From NCBI RefSeq assembly GCF_011306175.1, contig NZ_CP049913.1, positions 2,232,001-2,296,000 on the forward strand: a DNA stretch of 64,000 nucleotides. The letters are read 5' to 3'. The position numbers and the translations under genes were made by a program. Source of the stretch: Vibrio sp. HDW18. Lineage in GTDB: Bacteria > Pseudomonadota > Gammaproteobacteria > Enterobacterales > Vibrionaceae. This document shows, piece after piece, positions 28,964 through 37,633 of the stretch; the stretch's first letter is position 1, and every line of letters begins with the position of its first letter. The notes beneath the pieces are model-generated. The model made no database searches and was not told the DNA's origin. It saw nothing but the letters and a program-made list of their open reading frames with translations.

Positions 28964-29266
28964 TCAATTTGTCCATAACTCGCTTGACACGGATTATACC
29001 CAAACAACTTCAAGTAGGACGGGTATCTGTTGAGTCAGTGGTTTTTCCTCTAGGCTTAGGTGTGCAGTAAGCGGATCTTGCTACGAGCAGGCTCCGTGCT
29101 GGGTTATACAGTGACTTGGGGGAGTGATTGTATAAATTCTCATCTAATGCCTATGAGGTTTTTTTATGGCGAATGTTGTCACTCTCCAGTTTGCTAACCA
29201 GCGATCCGCCAACGTGATTTTTAGGTTGGCTTGACGCTAACAATACTCGCCACACACTTTAATCTT
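28964..29266. other. Intergenic region galM / galR with ERIC remnant
   Basis: About 300 bases between convergent genes. It holds a 32-base ERIC remnant at 28995-29026. No convincing gene or strong terminator was seen in the rest. Confidence 0.5.
28995..29026 (-). repeat. ERIC terminal remnant
   Basis: TATACCCAAACAACTT joined to CAAGTAGGACGGGTAT: the two ends of an ERIC element in the opposite orientation to the other copies, with the roughly 95-base middle missing. The junction lies at the shared ACTTCAAGT sequence that occurs near both ends of full copies. Confidence 0.75.
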
Positions 29267-30280
29267 TTAACGCGGATCACTAACAGTGGTCACAGAATCT
29301 CGCTTGACCATAGTCGGTGAGTAGCGTTTTGGGCTCTCATCGATCAGCGTTTCATCTTTAGATAACTGCAAAGCCAGCAAGGCGGCTTTTTCTGCCATCA
29401 TCTGGATCGGGTAGCGGATAGTGGTTAAGCGAGGCTTAACATAACGCGCGATTAAGCCATCATCAAAACCAATAATTGACATTTGCTCCGGGGTTTCAAT
29501 GCCATTTTCGGCCAGCACTGACAACGCGCCAGCGGCCATATAATCGTTATAAGCGACCACTGCGCTCATCTCAATCGCTTTGGTGAGCAAGTTGGTCATC
29601 GCTGATTCGCCGCCATCACTATTGGGGTCGCCATATTCAATATAAGAGTCGGGTAGTTGAATATTGTGTGCCGTTAATGCGGCACGATAACCAGCGATCC
29701 GCTCATCGGCATCGGCAATCGGGTGGCTAGAGGCAATACAGGCAATATGCTGATGCCCTTGGCGGATCAGAAATTCTGTCGCCAAATAAGCGCCCTTATG
29801 GTTATCGAGTGAGATACAGCGTTCAGCTAACTGCGGGATATGGCGGTTGATGATCACCATGCCTTTAGTCGCTTTAGAAAAATCAATTAACTCTTGATCA
29901 GATAACGCTTTGGAGTGGATCACCAAGGCATCGCAGCGGTTGTTGATCAGTAGCTCAATCGCTCGGCGCTCATCTTCGGCGCTATGATAACCATTGCCGA
30001 CCAGTAAATGTTTACCATGTTGATGAGCAATCGTATCCACCGCTTTAACCAGAGTGCCAAAAAAAGGATCGGAGACATCCGCCACCAACACGCCCATGGT
30101 ATGAGTACTTTGACTGACTAATGCTCGCGCAGCAGCATTGGGTCGATAGCCTAATTCGTGCATGGCTTTATTGACCGAGTCAATGGCGCTTTTACTGGCT
30201 TTCGGTGATTGATTAATCACGCGTGATACCGTTGCAACAGAAACGCCCGCCGCCTTAGCGACATCCTTAATAGTAGCCAT
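29267..30280 (-). CDS. galR: LacI-family repressor, GalR/GalS-like (1)
   Basis: A 337-residue regulator with an N-terminal HTH (MATIKDVAKAAGVSVATVSRV), hinge (YRPNAAARALVSQ) and periplasmic-binding-protein-like core (VADVSDPFFGTLVKAV, VIHSKAL, SIIGFDDGLIARYVKPRLT). The close match to E. coli GalR/GalS suggests galactose or a galactoside as inducer. It lies next to galETKM. It is a paralogue of the gene at 30440-31453 of identical length; which of the two controls gal cannot be told from sequence. An operator-like palindrome lies upstream at 30424-30439, suggesting autoregulation. Confidence 0.85.
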   Translation of the reverse strand: MATIKDVAKAAGVSVATVSRVINQSPKASKSAIDSVNKAMHELGYRPNAAARALVSQSTHTMGVLVADVSDPFFGTLVKAVDTIAHQHGKHLLVGNGYHSAEDERRAIELLINNRCDALVIHSKALSDQELIDFSKATKGMVIINRHIPQLAERCISLDNHKGAYLATEFLIRQGHQHIACIASSHPIADADERIAGYRAALTAHNIQLPDSYIEYGDPNSDGGESAMTNLLTKAIEMSAVVAYNDYMAAGALSVLAENGIETPEQMSIIGFDDGLIARYVKPRLTTIRYPIQMMAEKAALLALQLSKDETLIDESPKRYSPTMVKRDSVTTVSDPR

Positions 30281-30423
30281 ACAAATTCAACCTTTATCAA
30301 TGCATAAGGTGAATTAAACACTTTTCAACTACCCATAGCAATCTTTGCCTCACGGCAGAGCGACAGGTCGGATTGGTGAGCGAGGCTAAACCGTGTGTGA
30401 GATTACCCTTGGTTGTGTGCGGG

Positions 30424-30439
30424 CTGATAACGTTTTCAG
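30424..30439 (-). promoter_or_regulatory. LacI-type operator between the two repressor genes
   Basis: CTGATAACGTTTTCAG is palindromic around the central CG and resembles the operators at galE. It begins right after the upstream repressor stop codon and lies about 145 bases before the start of the second. Confidence 0.5.
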
Positions 30440-31453
30440 TTAGCGGGTGGAGCTAGAGTGCGCAATCACCGATGCACGACGGATCATGGTCGGTACAAAA
30501 ATACGGATCGGATCAGTGATCGGTTGGCTTGTGGCGAGTAAAAAAGCCAAATGCACCGCTTTTTCGGCCATCATTTGAATGGGATAACGCATGGTGGTCA
30601 GTTTTGGACTCAGATATTTAGCGATAATCCCATCATCAAATCCGATCAAAGAGATGTCGCGCGGAACTTGAATACCGTTTTCATCGAGGATGGATAACGC
30701 TCCAGCGGCCATATAATCGTTGTAGGTAGCAATCGCAGTTAATTGCAGATCTTTGGACAGCAGGTGAGTCATGGCTTCTTCACCGCCTAATTCGGTGGGG
30801 GCACCATACTCAATATAAGCGGGATTGACCTTAATATTGTAAGCTTGCAGGGCCGATAAATAGCCATTTTTGCGCTGTTCGGTATCTTCTATCTCGTGAT
30901 TAGAACAGACATAACCAATCTGAGTATGGCCCATTTTGATCAAATGCTCGGTCGCTAAATACGAACCACGAAAGTTATCCAGCGCAATACAGCGCTCGGC
31001 AATTTCAGGAATATAACGGTTGATCAAAACCATGGTTGGTTTTTCCTCTGCAAAGCGGATTAATTCTTGGTTACTGAGCGCTTTACTATGGATAACCAGT
31101 GACTCACAGCGGCTATTGATCAGCAGCTCAATCACTTCCCGTTCAAAATCCGCATTATGGTAACCATTCCCGATCAGCAGATGTTTGCCATTTTGAATCG
31201 CAATTGAATCAATCGCTTTGACCATGCTGCCGTAAAAAGGATCGGAAACATCGCCGATCAGTACGCCAATGGTATTGGTGGTTTGGCTTACTAATGCCCG
31301 AGCATTGGCATTGGGGCGATAACCCAGTTTCAGCATGGCTTGTTGTACCACGGATTTGGTTGCCGCGCTGGCGTGGGAAGAGTTGTTCATTACTCGGGAA
31401 ACGGTGGCCACAGAGACACCCGCTTCTCTTGCCACATCCTTAATCGTAGCCAT
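30440..31453 (-). CDS. LacI-family repressor, GalR/GalS-like (2)
   Basis: A 337-residue paralogue of the neighbouring repressor, sharing HTH (MATIKDVAREAGVSVATVSRV), hinge and most core motifs (GDVSDPFYGSMVKAI, NGYHNA, VIHSKALSNQELI, YNDYMAAGALS). It lies directly downstream of the transport ATPase gene on the same strand, so it may be the dedicated regulator of the galactan genes. Ligand-site differences from repressor 1 cannot be judged without a structure model. Confidence 0.83.
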   Translation of the reverse strand: MATIKDVAREAGVSVATVSRVMNNSSHASAATKSVVQQAMLKLGYRPNANARALVSQTTNTIGVLIGDVSDPFYGSMVKAIDSIAIQNGKHLLIGNGYHNADFEREVIELLINSRCESLVIHSKALSNQELIRFAEEKPTMVLINRYIPEIAERCIALDNFRGSYLATEHLIKMGHTQIGYVCSNHEIEDTEQRKNGYLSALQAYNIKVNPAYIEYGAPTELGGEEAMTHLLSKDLQLTAIATYNDYMAAGALSILDENGIQVPRDISLIGFDDGIIAKYLSPKLTTMRYPIQMMAEKAVHLAFLLATSQPITDPIRIFVPTMIRRASVIAHSSSTR

Positions 31454-31498
31454 AAATATCTCACATTAATCAGTCAATAAAATCAGCACTGGAATGTC

Positions 31499-31521
31499 GC
31501 CTCTGCTGAGTGAGCAGAGGC
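31499..31521 (-). other. Hairpin after the transport ATPase gene
   Basis: GCCTCTGCTGAGTGAGCAGAGGC is a strong stem 8 bases downstream of the ATPase stop codon. There is no T run on the minus strand side, so it more likely stabilises the 3' end or lowers expression of the downstream repressor than terminates fully. Confidence 0.55.
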
Positions 31522-31529
31522 AAAACGGA

Positions 31530-32648
31530 TCAGGCACTACGTGCCAAGGTGACAGTGGCGGGTTGGATGCGGATATTTTCGCCTGCCGCATTAAATAAAT
31601 GCAGCGCATCAAAATCAGTATACAGCGCCATTTTGGTATACGGTTTGATGAAAAAATCACCCGGATTTAAGAATTTAAAATCATCAACGCCGAGGCTTTG
31701 GCCGAAGATATAAGTGCTGCTGCCTAAACGTTCAACCACTTCTGAGTGGAAGGTTAGGCTCAAGTCACCGGCATCTTTATTGAGGTGTTCTGGTCTTATC
31801 CCAACCGTGATTTGCTCTCCTTTATTCATCGGTTGCGTCACAATCGGCAAAGTTGTTACGTTGGTTTGATTGCCCAAAATAACGCTTAAACTGTCGGCTG
31901 ACCAACGGTCGACGATTGCGTTAATAAAGTTCATTTTGGGTGAACCAATAAAACCGGCCACAAACTTATTGGCTGGGTGATAGTAGAGATCCATCGGGCT
32001 ACCGACTTGTTCCACACAGCCTTGACGCAGAACCACGATTTTATCGGCCAATGTCATTGCTTCGACTTGATCATGAGTCACGTAAACCATGGTTGACTGT
32101 AAATCTTGATGCAGCTTTGCGATGTGTAGGCGCATTTCAACGCGTAATTCGGCATCTAAGTTGGACAATGGTTCGTCGAATAAAAACACATCTGGATTGC
32201 GCACAATCGCTCGGCCAATCGCGACCCGTTGCCGTTGACCACCGGATAATTGTGCAGGCTTGCGATCCAGCAAGCTGTCTAATTGTAACGCTTTGGCCAC
32301 GTTTAACACTTTATGCTCAATGGTCGCTGGTGGAGTTTTATTCACTTTCAGTGCATAGCCCATGTTTTGTCCCACCGTCATATGTGGATATAACGCATAG
32401 GATTGGAAAACCATGGCAACACCACGTTGCGAAGGTTGCACATCATTGACGATGCGATCTTTGATGGCAATGGTTCCTTCCGAGATCTCTTCAAGCCCCG
32501 CGATCATGCGCAGCAGGGTGGATTTACCACAGCCTGATGGACCCACAAAAACAACAAACTCACCATTATCTATGGAAAGGTTTACATTGCTAATGGTTTG
32601 CACATCACCAAATCGCTTGATTACATTCGATAGTTTTATAGAGGCCAT
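31530..32648 (-). CDS. Sugar ABC transporter ATPase (MalK/MsmX/UgpC type)
   Basis: A 372-residue ATPase. Walker A GPSGCGKSTLLRMIAGLE, signature LSGGQRQRVAIGRAI, Walker B VFLFDEPLSNLDAELR, H-loop YVTHDQVEAMTLAD, and a C-terminal TOBE-type regulatory region (GIRPEHL). It would power the binding protein and permeases encoded divergently at 32923-36378. The family often serves oligosaccharide importers. Confidence 0.93.
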   Translation of the reverse strand: MASIKLSNVIKRFGDVQTISNVNLSIDNGEFVVFVGPSGCGKSTLLRMIAGLEEISEGTIAIKDRIVNDVQPSQRGVAMVFQSYALYPHMTVGQNMGYALKVNKTPPATIEHKVLNVAKALQLDSLLDRKPAQLSGGQRQRVAIGRAIVRNPDVFLFDEPLSNLDAELRVEMRLHIAKLHQDLQSTMVYVTHDQVEAMTLADKIVVLRQGCVEQVGSPMDLYYHPANKFVAGFIGSPKMNFINAIVDRWSADSLSVILGNQTNVTTLPIVTQPMNKGEQITVGIRPEHLNKDAGDLSLTFHSEVVERLGSSTYIFGQSLGVDDFKFLNPGDFFIKPYTKMALYTDFDALHLFNAAGENIRIQPATVTLARSA

Positions 32649-32754
32649 AGGGCTTATCCTTCATGATTCTTTGATTTAAGTTATTGATTAATATTTTAAT
32701 TGTCGGCCGATTACCTAGGCAGTTTGCCGTTGTTTTAGCGATTATAAAACGTAG

Positions 32755-32767
32755 TGTAAACGTACTC
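32755..32767 (+). promoter_or_regulatory. GalR-type operator in transporter promoter
   Basis: TGTAAACGTACTC differs from the galE operator 1 by a single missing T in its right half, about 107 bases from the ATPase start and 168 from the binding-protein start. Confidence 0.5.
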
Positions 32768-32853
32768 CATTTTTTGGGCTTTTTTTGTGTTAACTGTCAC
32801 GGTTGTGAGCAAAAATCATAGTCAAGGTAAAGGGAAGCGCCTATTTTAAACCG

Positions 32854-32868
32854 GGTAATCGTTTTACC
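32854..32868 (+). promoter_or_regulatory. Palindromic operator candidate before binding-protein gene
   Basis: GGTAATCGTTTTACC has perfect GGTAA/TTACC arms around a five-base centre holding CG. It lies 55 bases before the ATG and resembles a LacI-family site. Confidence 0.5.
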
Positions 32869-32922
32869 TACGCAACAGAGAACAACATCAAAGCTGTACC
32901 TACACATTAACTAGGAGACGTT

Positions 32923-34161
32923 ATGAAAAGACGTACATTAACCAAAGCAATCCATGCTGCTCTTATCGCTAGCTGTACTTTTTCTTCACTCAATGCCCTT
33001 GCTGCAGGCAAGTTGCTGATTTGGGAAGATATTCAAAAATCAGCGGGTAATGCCGAGGCTACCAAAGCGTTTGAGCAACAATATGATGTGAAAATTACCG
33101 TGCAAGAATTGCCTTATGGCGGGCAAGTCGAATCACTGCGTATGGATGGTCCTGCTGGAACCGGTCCCGACGTGATTAACCTACCGCATGACCAAATTGG
33201 CAGTGCGGTAGTACAAGGCTTATTGACGCCACTGACCGTGGATAAAGCAATTTTGGATACGTTTACAGAATCAGCCGTTGATGCACTGACTTATCAAGGC
33301 CAACTGTATGGTTTACCGAAAGCCGTCGAAACTTTGGTGATGATCTATAACAAAGATTTAATGCCAGAGCTGCCTAAAACCATGGAAGAGATCTACCAAG
33401 CTTCTCAACAAGCTCGAGCGCAAGGCAATTATGGTTTGCTCGCCAAATGGGATGAAATTTATTACACCTATGGCATCTTAAAAGCGATGGGCGGTGATGT
33501 ATTTGCCAAAAATCCGGATGGTAGCTACGACGCAAAAACCATTTTGCTGAATACTGACGGTGCGGTCAAAGGTGGTGAATATGTACAAAAATTCTTTAAA
33601 GAAGGGGTGTTCCCAAGTGGGATTGTGGGTGATTCTGGTTTGAATGCGATTGACTCGCTATTTACCAGCAAAAAAGCCGCGATTGTACAAACCGGTCCAT
33701 GGTCATTCCAGCCTTATAAAGATGCCGGCATTAATTATGGTGTCGCGCCTTTGCCTCTATTACCGAATGGAGAGCATATGGGATCATTTATGGGCGTAAA
33801 AAGCTACAGCATTTCAACTTACTCAAAAAATAAAGATTTGGCGCAAAAGTATATTGAATTCATCAATAATTATGAGAATTCCAAGCAGCGCTTTGAGTTA
33901 ACCGGTGAAGTGCCTGCGGTGAGAGCATTAATCGATGATCCAATCATTAAAAATAATGAAGGTGCACGCGCGGTTGCTATGCAAGCGGAATTTGCAACCC
34001 CGATGCCATCTATCCCAGAAATGAATGAAGTCTGGGGACCAGCAAATAGCGCGTTACAGCTGATCGCAACGGGCAAACAAGCGCCAAAACAAGCATTAGA
34101 TAGTGCAGTGGAAGCGATTAAGATGCAAATCGAAGCTAACCACGCAATGATGGGATTGTAA
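32923..34161 (+). CDS. ganS: Galacto-oligosaccharide ABC binding protein (GanS/MalE-like)
   Basis: A 412-residue periplasmic protein with a signal peptide (cleavage near ALAAGKL) and the MalE-type pattern KLLIWEDIQKSAGNAEATKAFEQ, GPDVINLPHDQIG, YGLPKAVETLVMIYNKDL and GPWSFQPYKDAGINYGVAPLP. Given the adjacent endo-galactanase and beta-galactosidase, the ligand is probably beta-1,4-galacto-oligosaccharides. A maltodextrin protein is the main alternative by family alone. A hairpin follows, then the permeases. Confidence 0.8.
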   Translation: MKRRTLTKAIHAALIASCTFSSLNALAAGKLLIWEDIQKSAGNAEATKAFEQQYDVKITVQELPYGGQVESLRMDGPAGTGPDVINLPHDQIGSAVVQGLLTPLTVDKAILDTFTESAVDALTYQGQLYGLPKAVETLVMIYNKDLMPELPKTMEEIYQASQQARAQGNYGLLAKWDEIYYTYGILKAMGGDVFAKNPDGSYDAKTILLNTDGAVKGGEYVQKFFKEGVFPSGIVGDSGLNAIDSLFTSKKAAIVQTGPWSFQPYKDAGINYGVAPLPLLPNGEHMGSFMGVKSYSISTYSKNKDLAQKYIEFINNYENSKQRFELTGEVPAVRALIDDPIIKNNEGARAVAMQAEFATPMPSIPEMNEVWGPANSALQLIATGKQAPKQALDSAVEAIKMQIEANHAMMGL

Positions 34162-34169
34162 GTTTTTTA

Positions 34170-34191
34170 GCCAGCCCGTATTCGGGCTGGC
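34170..34191 (+). terminator. Intercistronic hairpin after binding-protein gene
   Basis: GCCAGCCCGTATTCGGGCTGGC forms a strong stem with only a weak T run (TTTGTCG). As after malE in other bacteria, it probably allows more binding protein than permease to be made. Confidence 0.7.
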
Positions 34192-34219
34192 ATTTGTCGT
34201 TGTGTTCAGGATGTGAATT

Positions 34220-35524
34220 ATGTCTATTTTATCTTCAGATATATCACCAAGTGATATCCAATATAAAACTCAGCACCGAGTTATAGCGTTATGGTTATCG
34301 ATCATTCCAGGGTTAGGGCAGCTTTATAATCGACAGTTTGCTAAATCCGCCATGTTTTTTGTTTTTTTATTGAGTTTTTATGGCGTATTTTATGACTTTT
34401 TAAAAGAGGGCTACTGGGGTTTATTTACTTTGGGTGAATCATTACCTGAAGATAATTCCGTGTTCTTGCTAGCGGAAGGTATCATCTCACTTATTGTGTC
34501 GGTGTTTGGTATTGGCGTTTATAGTTTATCACTATACGATGCTTATACTAACGGTAAACTGCGTGATCAAGGTCGAGAGTTACACTCTATTCGTCGTCAA
34601 TATCGGACCATCATCGAATCGGGTTTCCCTTATTTAATGGTAACTCCGGCATTTATTTTGTTGGTGTTTGTGGTGGTTTTCCCGATCGTATTTGGTTTTG
34701 CGATTGGTTTTACTAACTATAATTTATATAACTCACCCCCAGCCAAACTGGTCGATTGGGTCGGTTTGAAGAACTTTATTAATATTTTTCAAATTAATTT
34801 ATGGCGTAATACATTTTTTGATGTATTACAGTGGACGGTGATCTGGACCTTACTGGCGACCACATTACAGTGTACGGTCGGGGTGCTGCTAGCGATTTTA
34901 GTCAATCAGAAAGATCTAAAATTTAAACCATTAATTAGAACCATCTTTATTTTACCTTGGGCCGTTCCTGGCTTTGTGACGATCCTTATTTTTACCGGAA
35001 TGTTTAATGAAACGTTTGGCGTGATCAATAATGTCATATTAGATTTCTTTGGTATTGACCCTAAACCTTGGCTCACAGACCCATTTTGGACCAAGACGGC
35101 ATTAATCCTGATCCAAACTTGGCTAGGTTTTCCATTTGTATTTGCTATGACCACTGGGGTGTTACAAGCGATCCCGAATGATCTGTATGAAGCGGCGACT
35201 ATTGATGGCGCAAGTAAATTTCAGCAAATGAAGACCATTACCATTCCATTGGTGCTGTTCTCGATTGCGCCGATTTTGATCACTCAATACACCTTTAACT
35301 TTAATAATTTTAATATTATCTATTTGTTTAATAATGGTGGGCCAGCGGTGATCGGCAGTAATGCTGGCGGTACTGATATCTTAGTGTCTTGGATTTACAA
35401 GTTAACGATGTCTTCATCACAATATTCTATTGCGGCCGCCATAACCTTGTTACTCTCAATCTTTGTGGTAGGTATTGCACTATGGCAATTCCGCATGACC
35501 AATTCATTTAAAGATACCAATTAG
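34220..35524 (+). CDS. ganP: Sugar ABC permease (MalF-like, GanP)
   Basis: A 434-residue polytopic inner-membrane protein. An N-terminal part with extra helices (about residues 25-115) precedes the permease core with the EAA loop (LYEAATIDGASKFQQMKTITIPL). Conserved MalF stretches such as TNYNLYNSPPAKLVDWVGLKNF are present. It pairs with the permease encoded 11 bases downstream. Confidence 0.85.
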   Translation: MSILSSDISPSDIQYKTQHRVIALWLSIIPGLGQLYNRQFAKSAMFFVFLLSFYGVFYDFLKEGYWGLFTLGESLPEDNSVFLLAEGIISLIVSVFGIGVYSLSLYDAYTNGKLRDQGRELHSIRRQYRTIIESGFPYLMVTPAFILLVFVVVFPIVFGFAIGFTNYNLYNSPPAKLVDWVGLKNFINIFQINLWRNTFFDVLQWTVIWTLLATTLQCTVGVLLAILVNQKDLKFKPLIRTIFILPWAVPGFVTILIFTGMFNETFGVINNVILDFFGIDPKPWLTDPFWTKTALILIQTWLGFPFVFAMTTGVLQAIPNDLYEAATIDGASKFQQMKTITIPLVLFSIAPILITQYTFNFNNFNIIYLFNNGGPAVIGSNAGGTDILVSWIYKLTMSSSQYSIAAAITLLLSIFVVGIALWQFRMTNSFKDTN

Positions 35525-35535
35525 AGGCGCTGAAA

Positions 35536-36378
35536 ATGAGTATTAAAAGAAGTAATGCTATCAGGCTAACGCTCAGTTATATACTAATTGCTATTGTTAG
35601 TATCATTATTATCTATCCATTGTTATGGACGGTCGGTGCCTCATTCTATCCTGGTAATAGTATTATGGGTGATTCGATTTTTCCGGATAACCCAACCTGG
35701 AGTCATTATTTAACTTTGTTTGAAAACAATAAAGTCTCTTACTTAACTTGGTATTGGAATAGTTTGAAAATTAGTGTGATGACCATGGTATTAACACTAA
35801 TTAGCGTCTGTTGTACCGGTTATGCTTTCTCTCGTTTTCGTTTTAAGGGACGTAATAATAGCTTGATCTTATTTCTATTATTACAGATGGTGCCGCAATT
35901 CTCAGCTTTGATCGCGATTTTTGTATTAGCGCAAATGCTCGGATTGATTAATAGCCATATTGCACTGGTCTTGGTATATGTCGGTGGAATGATCCCGATG
36001 AATACCTATTTAATGAAAGGTTATTTAGATGCGATCCCTAAAGATCTCGATGAATCAGCCCGCATGGATGGTGCAGGTAATTTCCGGATTTTTATTGAAA
36101 TCATCATGCCTATTTCAAAACCGATTATCGCAGTAGTTGCTCTGTTTTCATTCACCGGCCCATTGGGCGACTTTATTCTGGCTACCACGATTTTACGTAC
36201 GCCAGAAAATTACACACTGCCGATTGGTTTATATAACTTGGTTGTCGAAAAAATGGGCGCGAGTTACACCACCTACGCGGCTGGTGCAGTATTAATCTCT
36301 ATTCCAGTAGCAATACTTTATCTATCACTACAAAAGTATTTTGTTTCTGGTTTAACCGCAGGTAGTACAAAAGGATAA
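35536..36378 (+). CDS. ganQ: Sugar ABC permease (MalG-like, GanQ)
   Basis: A 280-residue protein with six membrane helices and the EAA loop LDESARMDGAGNFRIFIEIIMPI that docks the ATPase. Ends in KYFVSGLTAGSTKG, typical of the MalG family. Four bases separate it from the galactanase gene, so uptake and hydrolysis are in one operon. Confidence 0.87.
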   Translation: MSIKRSNAIRLTLSYILIAIVSIIIIYPLLWTVGASFYPGNSIMGDSIFPDNPTWSHYLTLFENNKVSYLTWYWNSLKISVMTMVLTLISVCCTGYAFSRFRFKGRNNSLILFLLLQMVPQFSALIAIFVLAQMLGLINSHIALVLVYVGGMIPMNTYLMKGYLDAIPKDLDESARMDGAGNFRIFIEIIMPISKPIIAVVALFSFTGPLGDFILATTILRTPENYTLPIGLYNLVVEKMGASYTTYAAGAVLISIPVAILYLSLQKYFVSGLTAGSTKG

Positions 36379-36382
36379 AAAA

Positions 36383-37609
36383 ATGAATGTAACCTACAAA
36401 ATGACATTAGCTGCCGTCCTGAGTAGTTCACTATTAATCGCTGGATGCCAGTCTGGTAAAGTAGAATCAGACACCAATAGTTCATCCTCGGTGATTATTC
36501 CGGCTCAGGTTGCCAATAATTTTATTAAAGGCATGGATGTGTCGATGATCCCTGAAGTCGAAGCATTAGGCGGAAAATATTATCAAGATCATCAGCAGCA
36601 AGATCCGATTGCGATCATGCAAGCACATGGCATTAACTATTTGAGAATGCGAGTGTGGGTGAATCCACAAAGTGAATCAGGCGTTGCCTATGGTGGTGGC
36701 AATTCTACATTGCAACGGGCCATTGCCATGGGTAAGCGTGCCCATGAGCACGGCATGAAATATTTGCTCGATATTCATTACAGTGATTTCTGGACCGATC
36801 CCGGTAAACAGGTCAAACCAAAAGGGTGGGAAACACTCAACTTTGATCAGTTGGTTGCTGAAGTAGGTAGCTACACCGCCGAGGTGATGCAAGCACACCG
36901 TGATGCAGGAGTGATGCCTGAGATGGTGCAAGTGGGCAATGAACTCAATAGTGGCATGCTGTGGCCGGAAGGTAAAAGTTGGGGTGGCGATGGCGGTGAG
37001 TTTGATCGCTTAGCTGAGCTTCTAAAAGCTGGCATCAAAGCGGTGAAAGCGGCATATAAAGAAGATGAACAGGTGGAAATCATGTTGCATCTCGCCAAAG
37101 CTGGGGACAATGGTGCATTCCGTTGGTGGTTTGATGAAATCACTCAGCGTAACGTCGAGTTCGACATTATTGGTATGTCTTATTACCCATTCTGGCACGG
37201 TCCAATGCAGCAGGTAAAAGAGAACATTGCTGATGTGATTGCCCGTTATGGCAAACCGGTGGTGATTGCTGAAACCTCTTACGCTTATACCACTGCCAAT
37301 GGCGATAGTTTAGAAAATGCTTATACCGGTGCTGAGCCAGCAGAAGGCTATCCGGTGAGTGTGGTTGGCCAAGCTCAGTTTTTGAAAGATATGATGGAAT
37401 TAGTTAATGCCGCACCAGAGGGTAAAGGCATTGGCATTTTCTATTGGGAACCAGCGTGGTTACCGGTAGAGCATGCTACTTGGGCTACTCAAGCCGGTAT
37501 GGAATACACCAATGACATTTGGCAAGAAGGGAACTCTTGGGATAACCAAGCTCTGTTTGACTTTGAAGGCAATGTGCTTCCTTCAATGAATGTGTTCAAA
37601 AAACAGTAA
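36383..37609 (+). CDS. ganB: Arabinogalactan endo-beta-1,4-galactanase, GH53 lipoprotein
   Basis: A 408-residue enzyme with a lipoprotein signal (LLIAGCQSG), so it is anchored in a membrane. The GH53 TIM barrel shows KGMDVSMIPEVE, RMRVWVNP, HYSDFWTDPGKQ, the acid/base Glu in VQVGNELNSGMLWPEG and the nucleophile Glu in VIAETSYAY. It cuts galactan into oligosaccharides at the cell surface or in the periplasm. The ATG is followed in frame without gaps, and the next gene starts 24 bases later. Confidence 0.93.
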   Translation: MNVTYKMTLAAVLSSSLLIAGCQSGKVESDTNSSSSVIIPAQVANNFIKGMDVSMIPEVEALGGKYYQDHQQQDPIAIMQAHGINYLRMRVWVNPQSESGVAYGGGNSTLQRAIAMGKRAHEHGMKYLLDIHYSDFWTDPGKQVKPKGWETLNFDQLVAEVGSYTAEVMQAHRDAGVMPEMVQVGNELNSGMLWPEGKSWGGDGGEFDRLAELLKAGIKAVKAAYKEDEQVEIMLHLAKAGDNGAFRWWFDEITQRNVEFDIIGMSYYPFWHGPMQQVKENIADVIARYGKPVVIAETSYAYTTANGDSLENAYTGAEPAEGYPVSVVGQAQFLKDMMELVNAAPEGKGIGIFYWEPAWLPVEHATWATQAGMEYTNDIWQEGNSWDNQALFDFEGNVLPSMNVFKKQ

Positions 37610-37633
37610 AGCATGACGTTAGGAGTTGTCGTT

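Larger units (their letters stand above)
32649..32922. promoter_or_regulatory. Divergent promoter of ATPase and binding-protein genes
   Basis: A 274-base region with an operator-like sequence at 32755-32767, a palindrome at 32854-32868, and the sequence GGAAGCGCCT at 32833-32842, which recurs upstream of the porin gene at 39901. AGGAG precedes the binding-protein ATG. Confidence 0.55.
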
